64,000 nucleotides of DNA from Photobacterium indicum (GCF_003026215.1 NZ_PYOC01000002.1:310001-374000), one strand, 5' to 3'. Shown: positions 43,644 to 52,544, counted from the stretch's first letter. The notes: generated by a model not told the origin, from the sequence alone. Translations and numbers: made by a program.

Positions 43644-45191
43644 ATGTATAACTTAGCGACTAATTTAGAGCGTAATGCGAGCTTTTGCCCTACAAACACT
43701 GCGTTGATTTTTCAAGAACATAAAATTAACTACCAAGAACTTAATCGTATGGTTAACCAAGTGGCTAATCAACTCGTTAAATTAGGTATCAAACCTGATG
43801 ATAAAGTGGCGCTATCTTGCCCAAACATGCCGGCTTTTGTCATTAGTTATTATGCAATTCAAAAAGTAGGCGCTGTAACTGTCCCTTTAAATATTATGCT
43901 AAAGGGAGCTGAGGTTGCCTACCACCTTGATGATTCAGATGCTATCGCACTGATTTGTTACCAAGGAAATAGTGCGTTACCAACAGGTCAATTTGGTCAT
44001 GCGGGGTTCCTGCAAGCTAACAGCTGTAAACATTTCATCATGATTGAAGCAGAAAATAATCAAGAAGCCTTGCCTGAAGGCACTCATGCTTTTAACACAT
44101 GGTTAACATCATCAGAAACCCACTTTGATGCTGTGTACCGTAAAGCAGAAGATAGCTGTGTCATCTTATACACCTCTGGTACAACGGGCCATGCTAAAGG
44201 GGCTGAATTAAGCCAAAGTAACATGCTGTGTAATGCGCAAGCCTGCCAAGCATTAACCAACCAAAAAGGCACCGATGTGAGTATTGCGGTTCTCCCTCTG
44301 TTTCATACCTTTGGTCAGTCTCTAATACTTAATACCTCAGTGCTTGTAGGCAGTGCCTTAGTATTAATTCCACGCTTTGTGCCTAAAACAGTCATGCAAC
44401 AGATGTACACACATAAAGTCACGCACTTTGCCGGTGTACCTACTATGTATATCGGCTTACTCGCGTTTACTGAGAAGCATGGCAGTGAATATACCAGTGA
44501 AATTGCAAAGAATATGAAAGTTGCTATTTCAGGTGGTGCTTCGATGCCAGTTGAAATATTAAAACGCTTCGAAGAAATATTAAATGTTCCAGTTATTGAA
44601 GGTTATGGCTTATCAGAATCATCACCTGTTGCTGCATTCAACTTACTTGAATATAAACGTAAACCCGGAAGCATCGGACAACCATTGCCAGGCGTAACGA
44701 TGAAGGTGGTTGATAAAGATGGTGTAGAGGTCGCGCAAGGTAAAGAGGGTGAACTTCTTATTCGCGGACATAACGTAATGAAAGGCTATTATAAGAAGCC
44801 GGAAGAAACGGCTAAAACGATTGTGAATGGTTGGCTTCATACGGGTGACATTGCTCGTATTGATGATGAAGGTTATGTGTTTGTTGTCGATCGTTTAAAA
44901 GAGGTCATTATACGTGGTGGTTTCAATATCTATCCTCGCGATATTGAAGAAACCTTCATGACACACCCAGACGTACACCTAATTGCCGTTATTGGTGTAC
45001 CACATAAAACATACGGTGAAGAAGTTAAAGCATTCGTGGTGCTAAAAGAGGATAGAAAAGTAGCACCTAAAGAATTGGTTAACTGGGGTAAAGAACGTTT
45101 AGCTGATTACAAGTACCCTCGTCAGGTTGAAATACTAGAATCGTTGCCAATGACTGCAACAGGAAAAATCCTTAAGCGACTACTAAAATAA
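43644..45191 (+). CDS. Long-chain acyl-CoA synthetase (AMP-forming)
   Basis: Protein of 515 residues of the ANL superfamily. P-loop-like ILYTSGTTGHAKGAELS (about 172-188), the adenine motif VIEGYGLSESSP, the GWLHTGDIARID hinge region and the catalytic Lys in TATGKILKRLL at the C-terminus. It activates a fatty or other carboxylic acid to acyl-AMP, then acyl-CoA. Similar to FadD-like ligases, but the chain-length specificity cannot be read. Single gene. Confidence 0.9.
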   Translation: MYNLATNLERNASFCPTNTALIFQEHKINYQELNRMVNQVANQLVKLGIKPDDKVALSCPNMPAFVISYYAIQKVGAVTVPLNIMLKGAEVAYHLDDSDAIALICYQGNSALPTGQFGHAGFLQANSCKHFIMIEAENNQEALPEGTHAFNTWLTSSETHFDAVYRKAEDSCVILYTSGTTGHAKGAELSQSNMLCNAQACQALTNQKGTDVSIAVLPLFHTFGQSLILNTSVLVGSALVLIPRFVPKTVMQQMYTHKVTHFAGVPTMYIGLLAFTEKHGSEYTSEIAKNMKVAISGGASMPVEILKRFEEILNVPVIEGYGLSESSPVAAFNLLEYKRKPGSIGQPLPGVTMKVVDKDGVEVAQGKEGELLIRGHNVMKGYYKKPEETAKTIVNGWLHTGDIARIDDEGYVFVVDRLKEVIIRGGFNIYPRDIEETFMTHPDVHLIAVIGVPHKTYGEEVKAFVVLKEDRKVAPKELVNWGKERLADYKYPRQVEILESLPMTATGKILKRLLK

Positions 45192-45214
45192 ATAAGCATA
45201 ATAAAACGTAATAG

Positions 45215-45240
45215 CGGCTCAATTTATGAGCCGTTACTTA
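45215..45240 (+). terminator. Terminator of the acyl-CoA synthetase gene
   Basis: CGGCTCA (45215-45221), loop, TGAGCCG (45227-45233), with flanking GTAA/TTAC complementarity and a T-rich tail. Confidence 0.7.
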
Positions 45241-45297
45241 TTTTCAACGTAGCACGCTAGGTCTATAAATAAGTGCCTTGCCTAGATCCCAACTAAT

Positions 45298-45335
45298 TCT
45301 CGCTGAAACGAGCAGCTTGAGGTAACTTGGGTATA
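45298..45335. repeat. Dispersed intergenic repeat, partial copy
   Basis: Contains CTCGCTGAAACGAG and then CTTGAGGTAACTTGGGTAT. The second part is the same sequence as the right arm of the palindromic repeat at 50272-50340. A shorter related piece, CTCGCTGAACTGAGCAG, lies near 42787. Confidence 0.6.
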
Positions 45336-45582
45336 TATATTTCCAAGGAATTTAAACGCAAAAAAATGGCGATGAAATTAGCTTCAACGATATGTTTTTT
45401 CTAATTTTCAGTTTTGCTCAGGCTAATAAATTAAAATCTAACTTATTTTATTTGAACTTAATCTACTGCTTACTTAATATCCCTTTCATTCACACACTGC
45501 ACATTTCTTCAGCTAAATCACGACTGATTGCTCTCAAGTCGTTGAAGCCATAATTTATTACTATCCACTAGGTGTATTGTAT

Positions 45583-45777
45583 ATGTTGTTTGGTAAAAAA
45601 TGTCCTTCATGCACTACAGGAACACGTTTCCATCGGGTACAACGAAGTTTTGTTGAACGTAATCTAACAAGAACTCATTACTTCAAATATACTTGCCAAT
45701 CATGCCGCCACCATGTTTTCTTTCATACTAAAAAGACAAACAAGTCCATTATTGGTGCAAAAAATAGTGTTATCTGA
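45583..45777 (+). CDS. Small zinc-ribbon protein
   Basis: Protein of 64 residues starting MLFGKKCPSC, with two CxxC pairs (CPSC and CQSC) separated by a basic region, a typical zinc ribbon. ATG 45583 chosen; an upstream TTG is also in frame. Role unknown, perhaps nucleic-acid binding. Confidence 0.65.
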   Translation: MLFGKKCPSCTTGTRFHRVQRSFVERNLTRTHYFKYTCQSCRHHVFFHTKKTNKSIIGAKNSVI

Positions 45778-45914
45778 CTGCTTATGCTGACAGATTGATT
45801 CATTTTCTGCCTCTTACTAATCTCACTTGATTTTGCGATAACCAGCGCTAAATGCTAACGTTTTACTATGATGAGTTATTCTTAGTTGGGATATCAGCAG
45901 AAACTGGAGGCAGT

Positions 45915-46679
45915 ATGAAAAGCACTTACTTATCTATAACAGCTTTACTGATGAGCTTTTCATCATTACTACCAGCTACGGAATTACCTAAAAAATATCA
46001 CCAATGTAAAAAGATACTGACGTATAACGTTTTTTTTCATGGTGCCAAAATCGGCACTTTTGAACGACAAATTAATTGGAATAATAACAACGTTAATGTT
46101 TACACTTATAGCAAGATAGATGTATTGGTGACAAAGTCATCCCTGAAGCAGCACTCATCTTATAACTGGTCTGCAGAAAAAAATAGCTTCATCTCACAGT
46201 CATTTGATCGGGATGTAAAAGGACTAATTTCCGGAAAGTTCACGGCTAAATTTAGCGATAATGCCAGTAAATCATCCGTCGATTCTAACGGTAAAATAAT
46301 GACATTTTCAGACGATTCAATGCCACTACTGGATGCTGATGCACTGGCCAGCCAAATGCGCTTAAATATTATCAATGACGAAACGAAGTTTGATTTTTTA
46401 TTACAAGATGCTGATGAAGTAAATCATTATTTTTTTGAAGTAAAAGGACAGGAAACGATTAATACGAACTTTGGGAAATTAAAAACAATTCGTGTTGAGC
46501 AAACCAGAAAAAGTGACAGAAAATTATACCTTTGGTTTGCGCCAGAGTTAGATTATCAACTGGTACTCGGAACGTATAAACGTAACATCCTCGACTTAAA
46601 AACAACATTAAATTCAAAGAAAGTAGTCTGCCCACCAGTGAAGGTTGTCTCTCAGCCATTCATACCACAAACACAGTAA
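45915..46679 (+). CDS. DUF3108-like periplasmic protein
   Basis: Protein of 254 residues with a signal peptide (LSITALLMSFSSLLPATE), then YNVFFHGAKIGTFERQINW and a beta-rich body ending KLYLWFAPELDYQLVLGTYK, as in DUF3108 proteins. GGAGG precedes ATG 45915. The family is thought to be periplasmic; function unknown. Confidence 0.72.
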   Translation: MKSTYLSITALLMSFSSLLPATELPKKYHQCKKILTYNVFFHGAKIGTFERQINWNNNNVNVYTYSKIDVLVTKSSLKQHSSYNWSAEKNSFISQSFDRDVKGLISGKFTAKFSDNASKSSVDSNGKIMTFSDDSMPLLDADALASQMRLNIINDETKFDFLLQDADEVNHYFFEVKGQETINTNFGKLKTIRVEQTRKSDRKLYLWFAPELDYQLVLGTYKRNILDLKTTLNSKKVVCPPVKVVSQPFIPQTQ

Positions 46680-46752
46680 GTCTCTAAGGTGCCACCTAAC
46701 ACCACAAAAAATAAAACCGCATTATTAACACCGCTTTTAAACTCACTAAACG

Positions 46753-47004
46753 TTATTTGGCGGTTACTTTACCACCTATCATTTTATATGCAGGCGTTCC
46801 TCGTACTAAGGTATCACGGGCAAATTGCACCTTACACTGAGGGCAAATACACGGTTCATTGGTAAAATCTTTCGTTATACGTTCTTTAAAACATTTTACT
46901 AATGCACCTTTCCCGCCTTTTCGATATTTAAACAATTGCGTTTTACAGCCAGCACACAATACATCAACGGTTTTGGTTGGGCCTTTTTTGTTCGGTTTTG
47001 CCAT
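46753..47004 (-). CDS. Zinc-ribbon protein
   Basis: Protein of 83 residues, very basic, with CAGC (17-20) and CPQC pairs around KCFKERITKDF, a zinc-binding fold. Probably nucleic-acid binding. It precedes the glutathione-metabolism cluster but shows no clear link to it. Confidence 0.7.
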   Translation of the reverse strand: MAKPNKKGPTKTVDVLCAGCKTQLFKYRKGGKGALVKCFKERITKDFTNEPCICPQCKVQFARDTLVRGTPAYKMIGGKVTAK

Positions 47005-47062
47005 TTACTCTCTACACTATTTGCTAAATTAAGGTATGACTACATTAAGAAGTTACGATGTT

Positions 47063-47635
47063 CTACTTTAACGGCAGTCTAACTTGTTGAATCAACGTGT
47101 CTATTGTGTATAAATGCTCATCAAGTACCCCTGCTAAATTGCCGTATTTAGGGTTATGGCGATCGTTTTCCAGCGGATGATGCCAGCCATGAGTGGTTTC
47201 CACAAATGTTTTAGCAAACGACTCCGAGATCGATAAACAGCCAGCCAATACTGTATCGACATAAGTCTGTACAATTGGTTGATGCTCGCAAGGTGCTTCA
47301 GTATCATCTTTAACGTACACCCAAACGGTTTCATCTACTTCCAAGATACATTCATCGCTTACACATACAATGCTATCAAGGTTTACACGTACACGGTGAT
47401 AGCCTTTTTCTCTACGATCAAATTCTTGTAAGGTAATGTCATCAACAGCAACCAACACCCCATTACAGTGCCCTTCACCGACTCTTGCCACTAACGGCGC
47501 TATTTTATAGCTACCATCAACTTTCCCCCAGTAACGCTGTAAACCCTGTATCACCGCAGGAATCGCTTTACCCGTTTGACCCGTTAATTGACGTGAATGA
47601 TTGTTAATCAAACTGCCATAACCAAAAATATACAT
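47063..47635 (-). CDS. Gamma-glutamylcyclotransferase-like protein
   Basis: Protein of 190 residues. It begins MYIFGYGSLINNHSRQLTG, the YGSL substrate loop of the GGCT/ChaC fold, and has the catalytic Glu in FDRREKGYHRV (about 80). Such enzymes release 5-oxoproline from gamma-glutamyl peptides. It lies 28 bp downstream of pxpC in the same direction, so product and consumer genes form one operon. Confidence 0.82.
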   Translation of the reverse strand: MYIFGYGSLINNHSRQLTGQTGKAIPAVIQGLQRYWGKVDGSYKIAPLVARVGEGHCNGVLVAVDDITLQEFDRREKGYHRVRVNLDSIVCVSDECILEVDETVWVYVKDDTEAPCEHQPIVQTYVDTVLAGCLSISESFAKTFVETTHGWHHPLENDRHNPKYGNLAGVLDEHLYTIDTLIQQVRLPLK

Positions 47636-47663
47636 AAAGCTTATGTCCTAATGTTTGTTGCCC

Positions 47664-48617
47664 CTAATACGGCAAGCCAAAATATCGCGAAAACTGTATC
47701 CACTCTTGCTGTAGTTCTTCTAAATTACCACGCAAGAACTGTACCTCTTTACCAGGAGCTGCTTGGGCAAGCTTGGCCATATCAATCCGTGCAACACAGC
47801 CCAACTTAGGGTATCCCCCCAATGTCTGCCGATCATTAAATAAGATAATAGGTAGTCCATTAGGTGGAATTTGTATTGCGCCATACGCAATGCCTTCAGA
47901 AATAATGCCATTTACTGCTGTATTCAAATTAGGTCCATCAAGGCGGCATCCCATGCGATCGCACTGCAGGCTTACGCGGTAGGAATTAGAATAAAACCTT
48001 GCCTTAACGTGTTCAGAAAACAATGTATGTTGATACGATTCAATCACTCTAAGCGTTAATGGTGCTTCATAATCCGGAATAAAACGTGGCGCGACGTATA
48101 ACGCTTTGTGCGCATACCTAACATGAGATTCACTTTTTGAAGATGGAAGAATCATTGGCAACATATCACCTACAAGTAATGCTCGTCCACCATCAATCCC
48201 CCCCACTTTATTTCGAACAACAGTAGAAACACTGTCCATCATCGGTTTACATTGAAATCCCCCCTTTACGGCTAAATACGTGCGCAGCCCTTTTCTAGGG
48301 TAATTAAATGCTAACAACGATCCTTTACTCAAACAAAATGTTTGCCAAGGTTTAACAGGGATACCATCAATAGTGGCAGCGGCATCTGCCCCAGTGATCG
48401 CGCATACAATATCGTGATCTGATTTGAAACTGGCTTGCCCTAAAGTCATTTCCAGTTGCGAGCATGACATATCATTACCCAACAAATAGTTAGCCCAGCA
48501 ATACGCATGCATATCTAATGCACCGCCTTGGCTTAAACCTAACTGCGCAACACCTAATCTTCCCGAATCTTGCAGTAGAGTTAACATACCAGCACGTACT
48601 ACTTCCAATGCGGCCAT
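47664..48617 (-). CDS. pxpC: 5-oxoprolinase subunit C
   Basis: Protein of 317 residues, KipA/biotin-dependent carboxyltransferase-like fold. It starts MAALEVVRAGMLTLLQDSGRL and has LDMHAYCWANYLLGN and PPNGLPIILFNDRQTLGGYPKLG, all typical of PxpC. With PxpA and PxpB it performs ATP-dependent opening of 5-oxoproline to glutamate. It overlaps pxpB by 19 bp. Confidence 0.9.
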   Translation of the reverse strand: MAALEVVRAGMLTLLQDSGRLGVAQLGLSQGGALDMHAYCWANYLLGNDMSCSQLEMTLGQASFKSDHDIVCAITGADAAATIDGIPVKPWQTFCLSKGSLLAFNYPRKGLRTYLAVKGGFQCKPMMDSVSTVVRNKVGGIDGGRALLVGDMLPMILPSSKSESHVRYAHKALYVAPRFIPDYEAPLTLRVIESYQHTLFSEHVKARFYSNSYRVSLQCDRMGCRLDGPNLNTAVNGIISEGIAYGAIQIPPNGLPIILFNDRQTLGGYPKLGCVARIDMAKLAQAAPGKEVQFLRGNLEELQQEWIQFSRYFGLPY

Positions 48618-49330
48618 ATTTCCCCTCCAAGATCTAAAAATGTTTGACGGTCAATCGCTTCAAAGGTCACTTTATCCCCTACTGCAAAGGGTGAAATGGG
48701 ATCTGTATTCGGTGAGAATAATTGCTGAGGGCAGTTACCAATAATTTGCCAACCTCCGGGAGAATCATCTGGGTACACTGCGGTTTGTTGATCGGCAATG
48801 CCAACACTGCCTGCAGGTATTTTTAGACGGGGTTCTGCATGCCTAGGAGTCGCTATCATATTGTCTACAGATGCAAGAAAAGCAAAACCAGGGGCAAAGC
48901 CAATCGCACAAACTGTATACGTTTCCTGCTGATGCAAACTAATAACTTGTTCTATCGAAAGGCTTTTTTCTTTGGCTAACGACGCTAAATCAGGCCCTAC
49001 ACTTACATCATAATACACCGGAAGCGTAATGGTTTTACCACGGCAGGCTATGTATTGATCGTCTCTGTTTAGTCTATGATTTTTACTCGATTTTAATTCT
49101 TTGCTCGCCCAAGCTAATACACTGGCTTGGATCATTTTAAAGTTGATCTTTAAAGGATGATACTGGATCAAAATTGACGTATAGGAAGGCGTAATATCAA
49201 TCAACTGTTCTGAAAAGTGCTGTTCAAGGTAATTAGCTAATTGTGCGATCACCTGAGTTAATTGAAGATCTATCTGATCACCTAAGTAAATGATCAAGCA
49301 GGTTTCAGATACTTGCTCAATCCTTATCAT
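48599..49330 (-). CDS. pxpB: 5-oxoprolinase subunit B
   Basis: Protein of 243 residues, KipI-like. VCAIGFAPGFAFLASVD, PRLKIPAGSVGIADQQTAVYP and SPGGWQIIGNCP are PxpB/KipI landmarks. It overlaps pxpC and pxpA, so the three are translated as a unit. Forms a complex with PxpC. Confidence 0.9.
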   Translation of the reverse strand: MIRIEQVSETCLIIYLGDQIDLQLTQVIAQLANYLEQHFSEQLIDITPSYTSILIQYHPLKINFKMIQASVLAWASKELKSSKNHRLNRDDQYIACRGKTITLPVYYDVSVGPDLASLAKEKSLSIEQVISLHQQETYTVCAIGFAPGFAFLASVDNMIATPRHAEPRLKIPAGSVGIADQQTAVYPDDSPGGWQIIGNCPQQLFSPNTDPISPFAVGDKVTFEAIDRQTFLDLGGEIWPHWK

Positions 49331-50082
49331 GGGTTAAGCACCTGATTCAATTCAGCAATAGTCGCGATTGAAACTTCATTATCGCCATGTACGCACACTG
49401 TGTCGGCATTGATTGCCACTCGCTTCCCATCAACCGTAACAACATAACCTTGAGATAATTGAATAACTTGCAGTTTAATTCTTTCTGGGCTGTGGTGGAC
49501 CGCCCCAATTTGTGCGCGTGAGACCAAAGATCCATCTGAATTATATGCACGATCAGCAAAGGCTTCTTCCAACAACTCAACGTGATATTGCTTAGCCACT
49601 TCTTGATAATCCGAATTATCAGCTCGCGCTAAAATCATCAATTTAAGTGCATTAGAAGGCGCACCTTTGATTCGATCAACATTCAAACCTGAGATAGCTT
49701 TTACTATCGATTCGAAAATATCACGATTTGCCATCATGTCATTATATAAAGCACCATGCGGCTTAACATAAGACACCTTGTTATTGTGCAGCCGACAAAT
49801 CGCATCTAACGCCCCCACCTGATAGGCAATTAAATGGGTTATTGATGATGGTGTATGAGGAATGCTACGTCGTCCAAAACCAAGCTTGTCATCGTAACCG
49901 GGGTGAGCGCCTATTTGTACTTGGTAGGTGGTTGCCCACTCAACGGTTTGCGCCATAATATCAGGATCGGAAGCATGAAAACCGCAGGCAATATTTGCCA
50001 TATCGATAAATGGCATAACCTTTTCATCATTACCCATTTGCCACGGACCATAACTTTCACCCATATCGCAGTTCAATTTCAT
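49327..50082 (-). CDS. pxpA: 5-oxoprolinase subunit A
   Basis: Protein of 251 residues, LamB/YcsF family. MKLNCDMGESYGPWQMGND, IACGFHASDPDIM and YVKPHGALYNDM are signature segments. First gene of the operon; it overlaps pxpB by 4 bp. Supplies the activating subunit of 5-oxoprolinase. Confidence 0.92.
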   Translation of the reverse strand: MKLNCDMGESYGPWQMGNDEKVMPFIDMANIACGFHASDPDIMAQTVEWATTYQVQIGAHPGYDDKLGFGRRSIPHTPSSITHLIAYQVGALDAICRLHNNKVSYVKPHGALYNDMMANRDIFESIVKAISGLNVDRIKGAPSNALKLMILARADNSDYQEVAKQYHVELLEEAFADRAYNSDGSLVSRAQIGAVHHSPERIKLQVIQLSQGYVVTVDGKRVAINADTVCVHGDNEVSIATIAELNQVLNP

Positions 50083-50271
50083 CGCGAATCCTTGCTTATA
50101 AAATTAACAACATCAAAACACTGGCAGCACGTTATAACAATAGATTAAAAACGCAATTTTCTAAAATGGCTTCACAACAAGTCTATTGTTAATCAAGTCA
50201 TATAATAAAAAACGCTTTTATCTATATTAATAATTTATCATTTGAATACACAAGTAATCAATGAGACGCTC

Positions 50272-50340
50272 ATACCCAAGTCACCTCAAGGTGCAGGATT
50301 CAGAGTGTTCTCAACGAGTACCTTGAGGTAACTTGGGTAT
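50272..50340. repeat. Palindromic intergenic repeat (dispersed element)
   Basis: 69 bp with 21-bp arms: ATACCCAAGTCACCTCAAGG... (50272-50292) and ACCTTGAGGTAACTTGGGTA... (50320-50340), one mismatch. Partial copies lie at 45317-45335 and near 51003-51016. It looks like a short mobile-type repeat family spread between genes of this genome. Confidence 0.7.
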
Positions 50341-50377
50341 ACAGGTAAGTTTCTACTAATGAATTGAAGGAAAAGCG

Positions 50378-50539
50378 ATGAAAAAATTTCTTGTACTAAT
50401 GACAGCGGTTTTTGTGTTATCTGCTTGTGCACCGGAAGTTGGCAGCGAAGATTGGTGTAAAGAAATGAAAGACAAGCCAAAAGGTGACTGGACGGCAAAC
50501 GAAGCGACTGAGTATGCAAAAAGCTGCTTCATGAAATAA
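50378..50539 (+). CDS. DUF3012 family small lipoprotein
   Basis: Protein of 53 residues: MKKFLVLMTAVFVLSACAPE with lipobox LSAC (Cys17), then EVGSEDWCKEM and GDWTANEATEYAKSCF, the DUF3012 signature. GAAGGA precedes ATG 50378. Outer-membrane lipoprotein of unknown function found in Vibrionaceae and relatives. Confidence 0.85.
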   Translation: MKKFLVLMTAVFVLSACAPEVGSEDWCKEMKDKPKGDWTANEATEYAKSCFMK

Positions 50540-50556
50540 TCGCCTTCAAATTCGTA

Positions 50557-50590
50557 AAACGAGGAAAGTGAATCTTTACTTTCCTCGTTT
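50557..50590. terminator. Terminator of the DUF3012 gene
   Basis: AAACGAGGAAAGT (50557-50569), loop of 8, ACTTTCCTCGTTT (50578-50590); A- and T-rich flanks allow both directions, and the gene to the right converges. Confidence 0.8.
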
Positions 50591-50620
50591 ATGATCCTCA
50601 GGCATTACTAACGCAACTCC

Positions 50621-50977
50621 TTAGCAACTCGTTTTATCAACAAGATATTCTTCACCATTTTGATCTCTAAATACATACTGCAGCCCTTGTTCTAGAAGTG
50701 GCTTTATTTTAGGCTGCTGGCAAAATGTTGGTCGAATCCAGCTCTTTAATCCATCAAGATCGTTCCCCTGCAAGGTAACAACAACGGTTGGACCAATAGC
50801 ATAAGCTTCTACTATTTCAACGCCCTCTTTCATAGCAACATGCTTAGCGTCATTAATCGTTTGAGCATGCTGTTTAGCAAGACGATTCATTGCCATTAAG
50901 TCGTTTTGCTTCGACGAGCTACACCCTGCTAATAGTATGCTTACTACAACAATATTGATTATTCTTTTATAGTTCAA
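50621..50977 (-). CDS. Lipoprotein, possibly AspS/GspS-beta-type secretin pilotin
   Basis: Protein of 118 residues with lipobox LAGC (Cys19). The body LAKQHAQTINDAKHVAM, CQQPKIKPLLEQGLQYVFRD and the terminal Cys resemble the AspS (GspS-beta) pilotins that guide type II secretins. The assignment is tentative because no secretion genes are adjacent. Confidence 0.55.
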   Translation of the reverse strand: MNYKRIINIVVVSILLAGCSSSKQNDLMAMNRLAKQHAQTINDAKHVAMKEGVEIVEAYAIGPTVVVTLQGNDLDGLKSWIRPTFCQQPKIKPLLEQGLQYVFRDQNGEEYLVDKTSC

Positions 50978-51122
50978 AGCTCATTCTTCCCAGTAGTAAG
51001 TAATACCCAAGTTACCTTAATCGCCCCCCAGTATGAGATAACTAAGATATATGACAATAGACTCGTATAGAACGATTCAGTTCAAGAAAGTAATTAGAGA
51101 GTAATAAAGAGGGCTTTTCAAT

Positions 51123-51209
51123 TTGGAGCGACACACGAGGCTCCCGATCTTCAAGGCTTAGGCGTGACCTCAACCTTGGCAAGGTTGCGATCGACCTGCT
51201 GAGCTAATG
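51123..51209 (-). pseudogene. Decayed tRNA-Gly copy
   Basis: It keeps TGGAGCGACACACGAGGCTC and CGTGACCTCAACCTTGGCAA from the intact tRNA-Gly(GCC). An insertion of about 15 bp breaks the T arm, and the D arm and acceptor have several changes (CGATCGACCTGCTGAGCTAA), so it should not fold. Its upstream flank also repeats the terminator half seen at 51281. Confidence 0.75.
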
Positions 51210-51257
51210 ATTGTTGAGATAACGCGTTGAGACTCTTTTTTATATGCTACAAACGTC

Positions 51258-51288
51258 AAAAAGCCCAATCATTTCTGATTGGGCTTTT
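51258..51288 (-). terminator. Terminator of the tRNA operon
   Basis: AAAAGCCCAATC pairs with GATTGGGCTTTT around ATTTCT; the A-run becomes the U-tail on the minus strand, 6 bp after the last tRNA. Confidence 0.85.
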
Positions 51289-51293
51289 CAATT

Positions 51294-51369
51294 TGGAGCG
51301 ACACACGAGGCTCGAACTCGTGACCTCAACCTTGGCAAGGTTGCGCTCTACCAGCTGAGCTAGTGTCGC
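51294..51369 (-). tRNA. tRNA-Gly (GCC)
   Basis: 76 nt including encoded CCA. On the minus strand it begins GCGACACTAGCTCAG and has the anticodon loop CTTGCCAAG (GCC), T loop GTTCGAGCC and 3' CTCCA. Identical to the copy at 51605-51680. Confidence 0.95.
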
Positions 51370-51411
51370 ATGCTGAAATCCTCTTTTCAGAGAATATCAG
51401 ACTTTAATAGA

Positions 51412-51500
51412 TGGTGCCCCGGGCCGGACTTGAACCGGCACAGCGCGAACGCCGAGGGATTTTAAATCCCTTGTGTCTACCAATTCCACCACCAGGGCAC
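51412..51500 (-). tRNA. tRNA-Leu (UAA)
   Basis: 89 nt class II tRNA with a long variable arm, CGGCGTTCGCGCTG. Anticodon loop GATTTAAAATC gives UAA; T loop GTTCAAGTC; encoded CCA end. Confidence 0.93.
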
Positions 51501-51604
51501 GCAATTCTTTATTGCGATGCTCCTAACCAATGTGCTTTATAAAAAGCGGTTAGACACCATCTTATAACGGTCTGCCAATGTAACGTGACCGTTAGTACAA
51601 AATT

Positions 51605-51680
51605 TGGAGCGACACACGAGGCTCGAACTCGTGACCTCAACCTTGGCAAGGTTGCGCTCTACCAGCTGAGCTAGTGTCGC
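51605..51680 (-). tRNA. tRNA-Gly (GCC), second copy
   Basis: 76 nt, identical to the copy at 51294-51369, with anticodon GCC and encoded CCA. Confidence 0.95.
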
Positions 51681-51700
51681 ATATTATTCTCAAGGAATAA

Positions 51701-51774
51701 TGGAGGCGCGTCCCGGAGTCGAACCGAGGTACACGGATTTGCAATCCGCTGCATAGCCACTCTGCCAACGCGCC
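51701..51774 (-). tRNA. tRNA-Cys (GCA)
   Basis: 74 nt, beginning GGCGCGTTGGCAGAGTGG, anticodon loop GATTGCAAATC (GCA), T loop GTTCGACTC, encoded CCA. First tRNA after the operon promoter. Confidence 0.94.
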
Positions 51775-51863
51775 ATATTCTTTAATGCCAAAACATCTTA
51801 AAGAATTAAGCAATCTTTCAATCGCTAACCGTTAATGGGTTGCCCCGTTGCGGTATGGGCTGC

Positions 51864-51891
51864 ATTTTACGGATTGCTCAGTATGAGTCAA
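51864..51891 (-). promoter_or_regulatory. Sigma-70 promoter of the tRNA operon
   Basis: On the minus strand: -35 TTGACT, 16-bp spacer, -10 TAAAAT, followed by a GC-rich discriminator (GCAGCCC), the pattern of stringently controlled stable-RNA promoters. It lies about 90 bp before tRNA-Cys. Confidence 0.8.
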
Positions 51892-52260
51892 CATCAAAAT
51901 CATATTATTTTGATCGTTTGCTTACTTTATATCCAAAACGCAATAAATAACAATGAACCGCCTATTAATCAAGCAGTCGCTAGTTCACACACGGTTCTTT
52001 TTTAATAAACCTAAACACATACAAAAATCGAAAACCTTAATCTCTTATTTACAAGTAATTGTTTGAAAATAGCTTTTAGCCTTTCGGCTTTGTTGAATCG
52101 CTCAGATAATGCTCCTTTATTCCATTAGCACTGAGTTCAGTTATCATAGCCAACCTTTCATTCCGGTTAGCTGTTTAACACATACCTTACAAACACAATG
52201 ACGCCAAACACTATCACTTTAAGAGGCATACATATGCCTTATACCATTCTAGGTAAGTAG
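51892..52260. other. Gene-free stretch right of the tRNA promoter
   Basis: About 370 bp, AT-rich. GGCTTTGTTGAAT at 52086-52098 matches the outer end of IS903/IS5-type elements, but no partner end or transposase is present. It probably also holds the plus-strand promoter of the structured transcript that begins near 52250. Confidence 0.45.
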
Positions 52261-52402
52261 CTGATCATAATATTGCGCAGAAAAAATCGCTTACAACTAG
52301 GCATGAGTAGTTTTAACCAGCAAGGATGATCAGGTTACCGGGGCTTTATGATAAATATGGCATGGGTTTTGCTTAAAACTCCCCGGTGGCAATGAATGGC
52401 CA
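52261..52402 (+). promoter_or_regulatory. Structured leader RNA candidate
   Basis: Three nested complementarities: CTGATCAT (52261-52268) with ATGATCAG (52326-52333); ACCGGGG (52337-52343) with CCCCGGT (52381-52387); TGGC/GGCCA around 52386-52402. It lies 20 bp before a 40-residue frame and upstream of a terminator. Known glycine and cyclic-di-GMP riboswitch cores are not seen. Confidence 0.45.
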
Positions 52403-52421
52403 CATACGAAAGGTTCTTAGT

Positions 52422-52544
52422 ATGATGTTTTTAAGAAAGATTTGCGGTGTAATGAGTAAAGAAGAAAAACAATTTAAAAAACAAAAAGCTTTAAAAGAAA
52501 AATTACTATTTGCTATGTCACAATCAATTGAACGAATTGTCTAA
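52422..52544 (+). CDS. Possible 40-residue basic protein
   Basis: Frame MMFLRKICGVMSKEEKQFKK then a lysine-rich helix ending SIERIV. GAAAGG lies upstream of ATG 52422. The structured leader before it and terminator after it suggest a real transcript. No family recognised. Confidence 0.45.
   Translation: MMFLRKICGVMSKEEKQFKKQKALKEKLLFAMSQSIERIV

Noticed and set aside
52086..52098. GGCTTTGTTGAAT, like an IS903/IS5 end
   Set aside because: Only 13 bp, no partner end and no transposase nearby; kept as a note, not called as an element.
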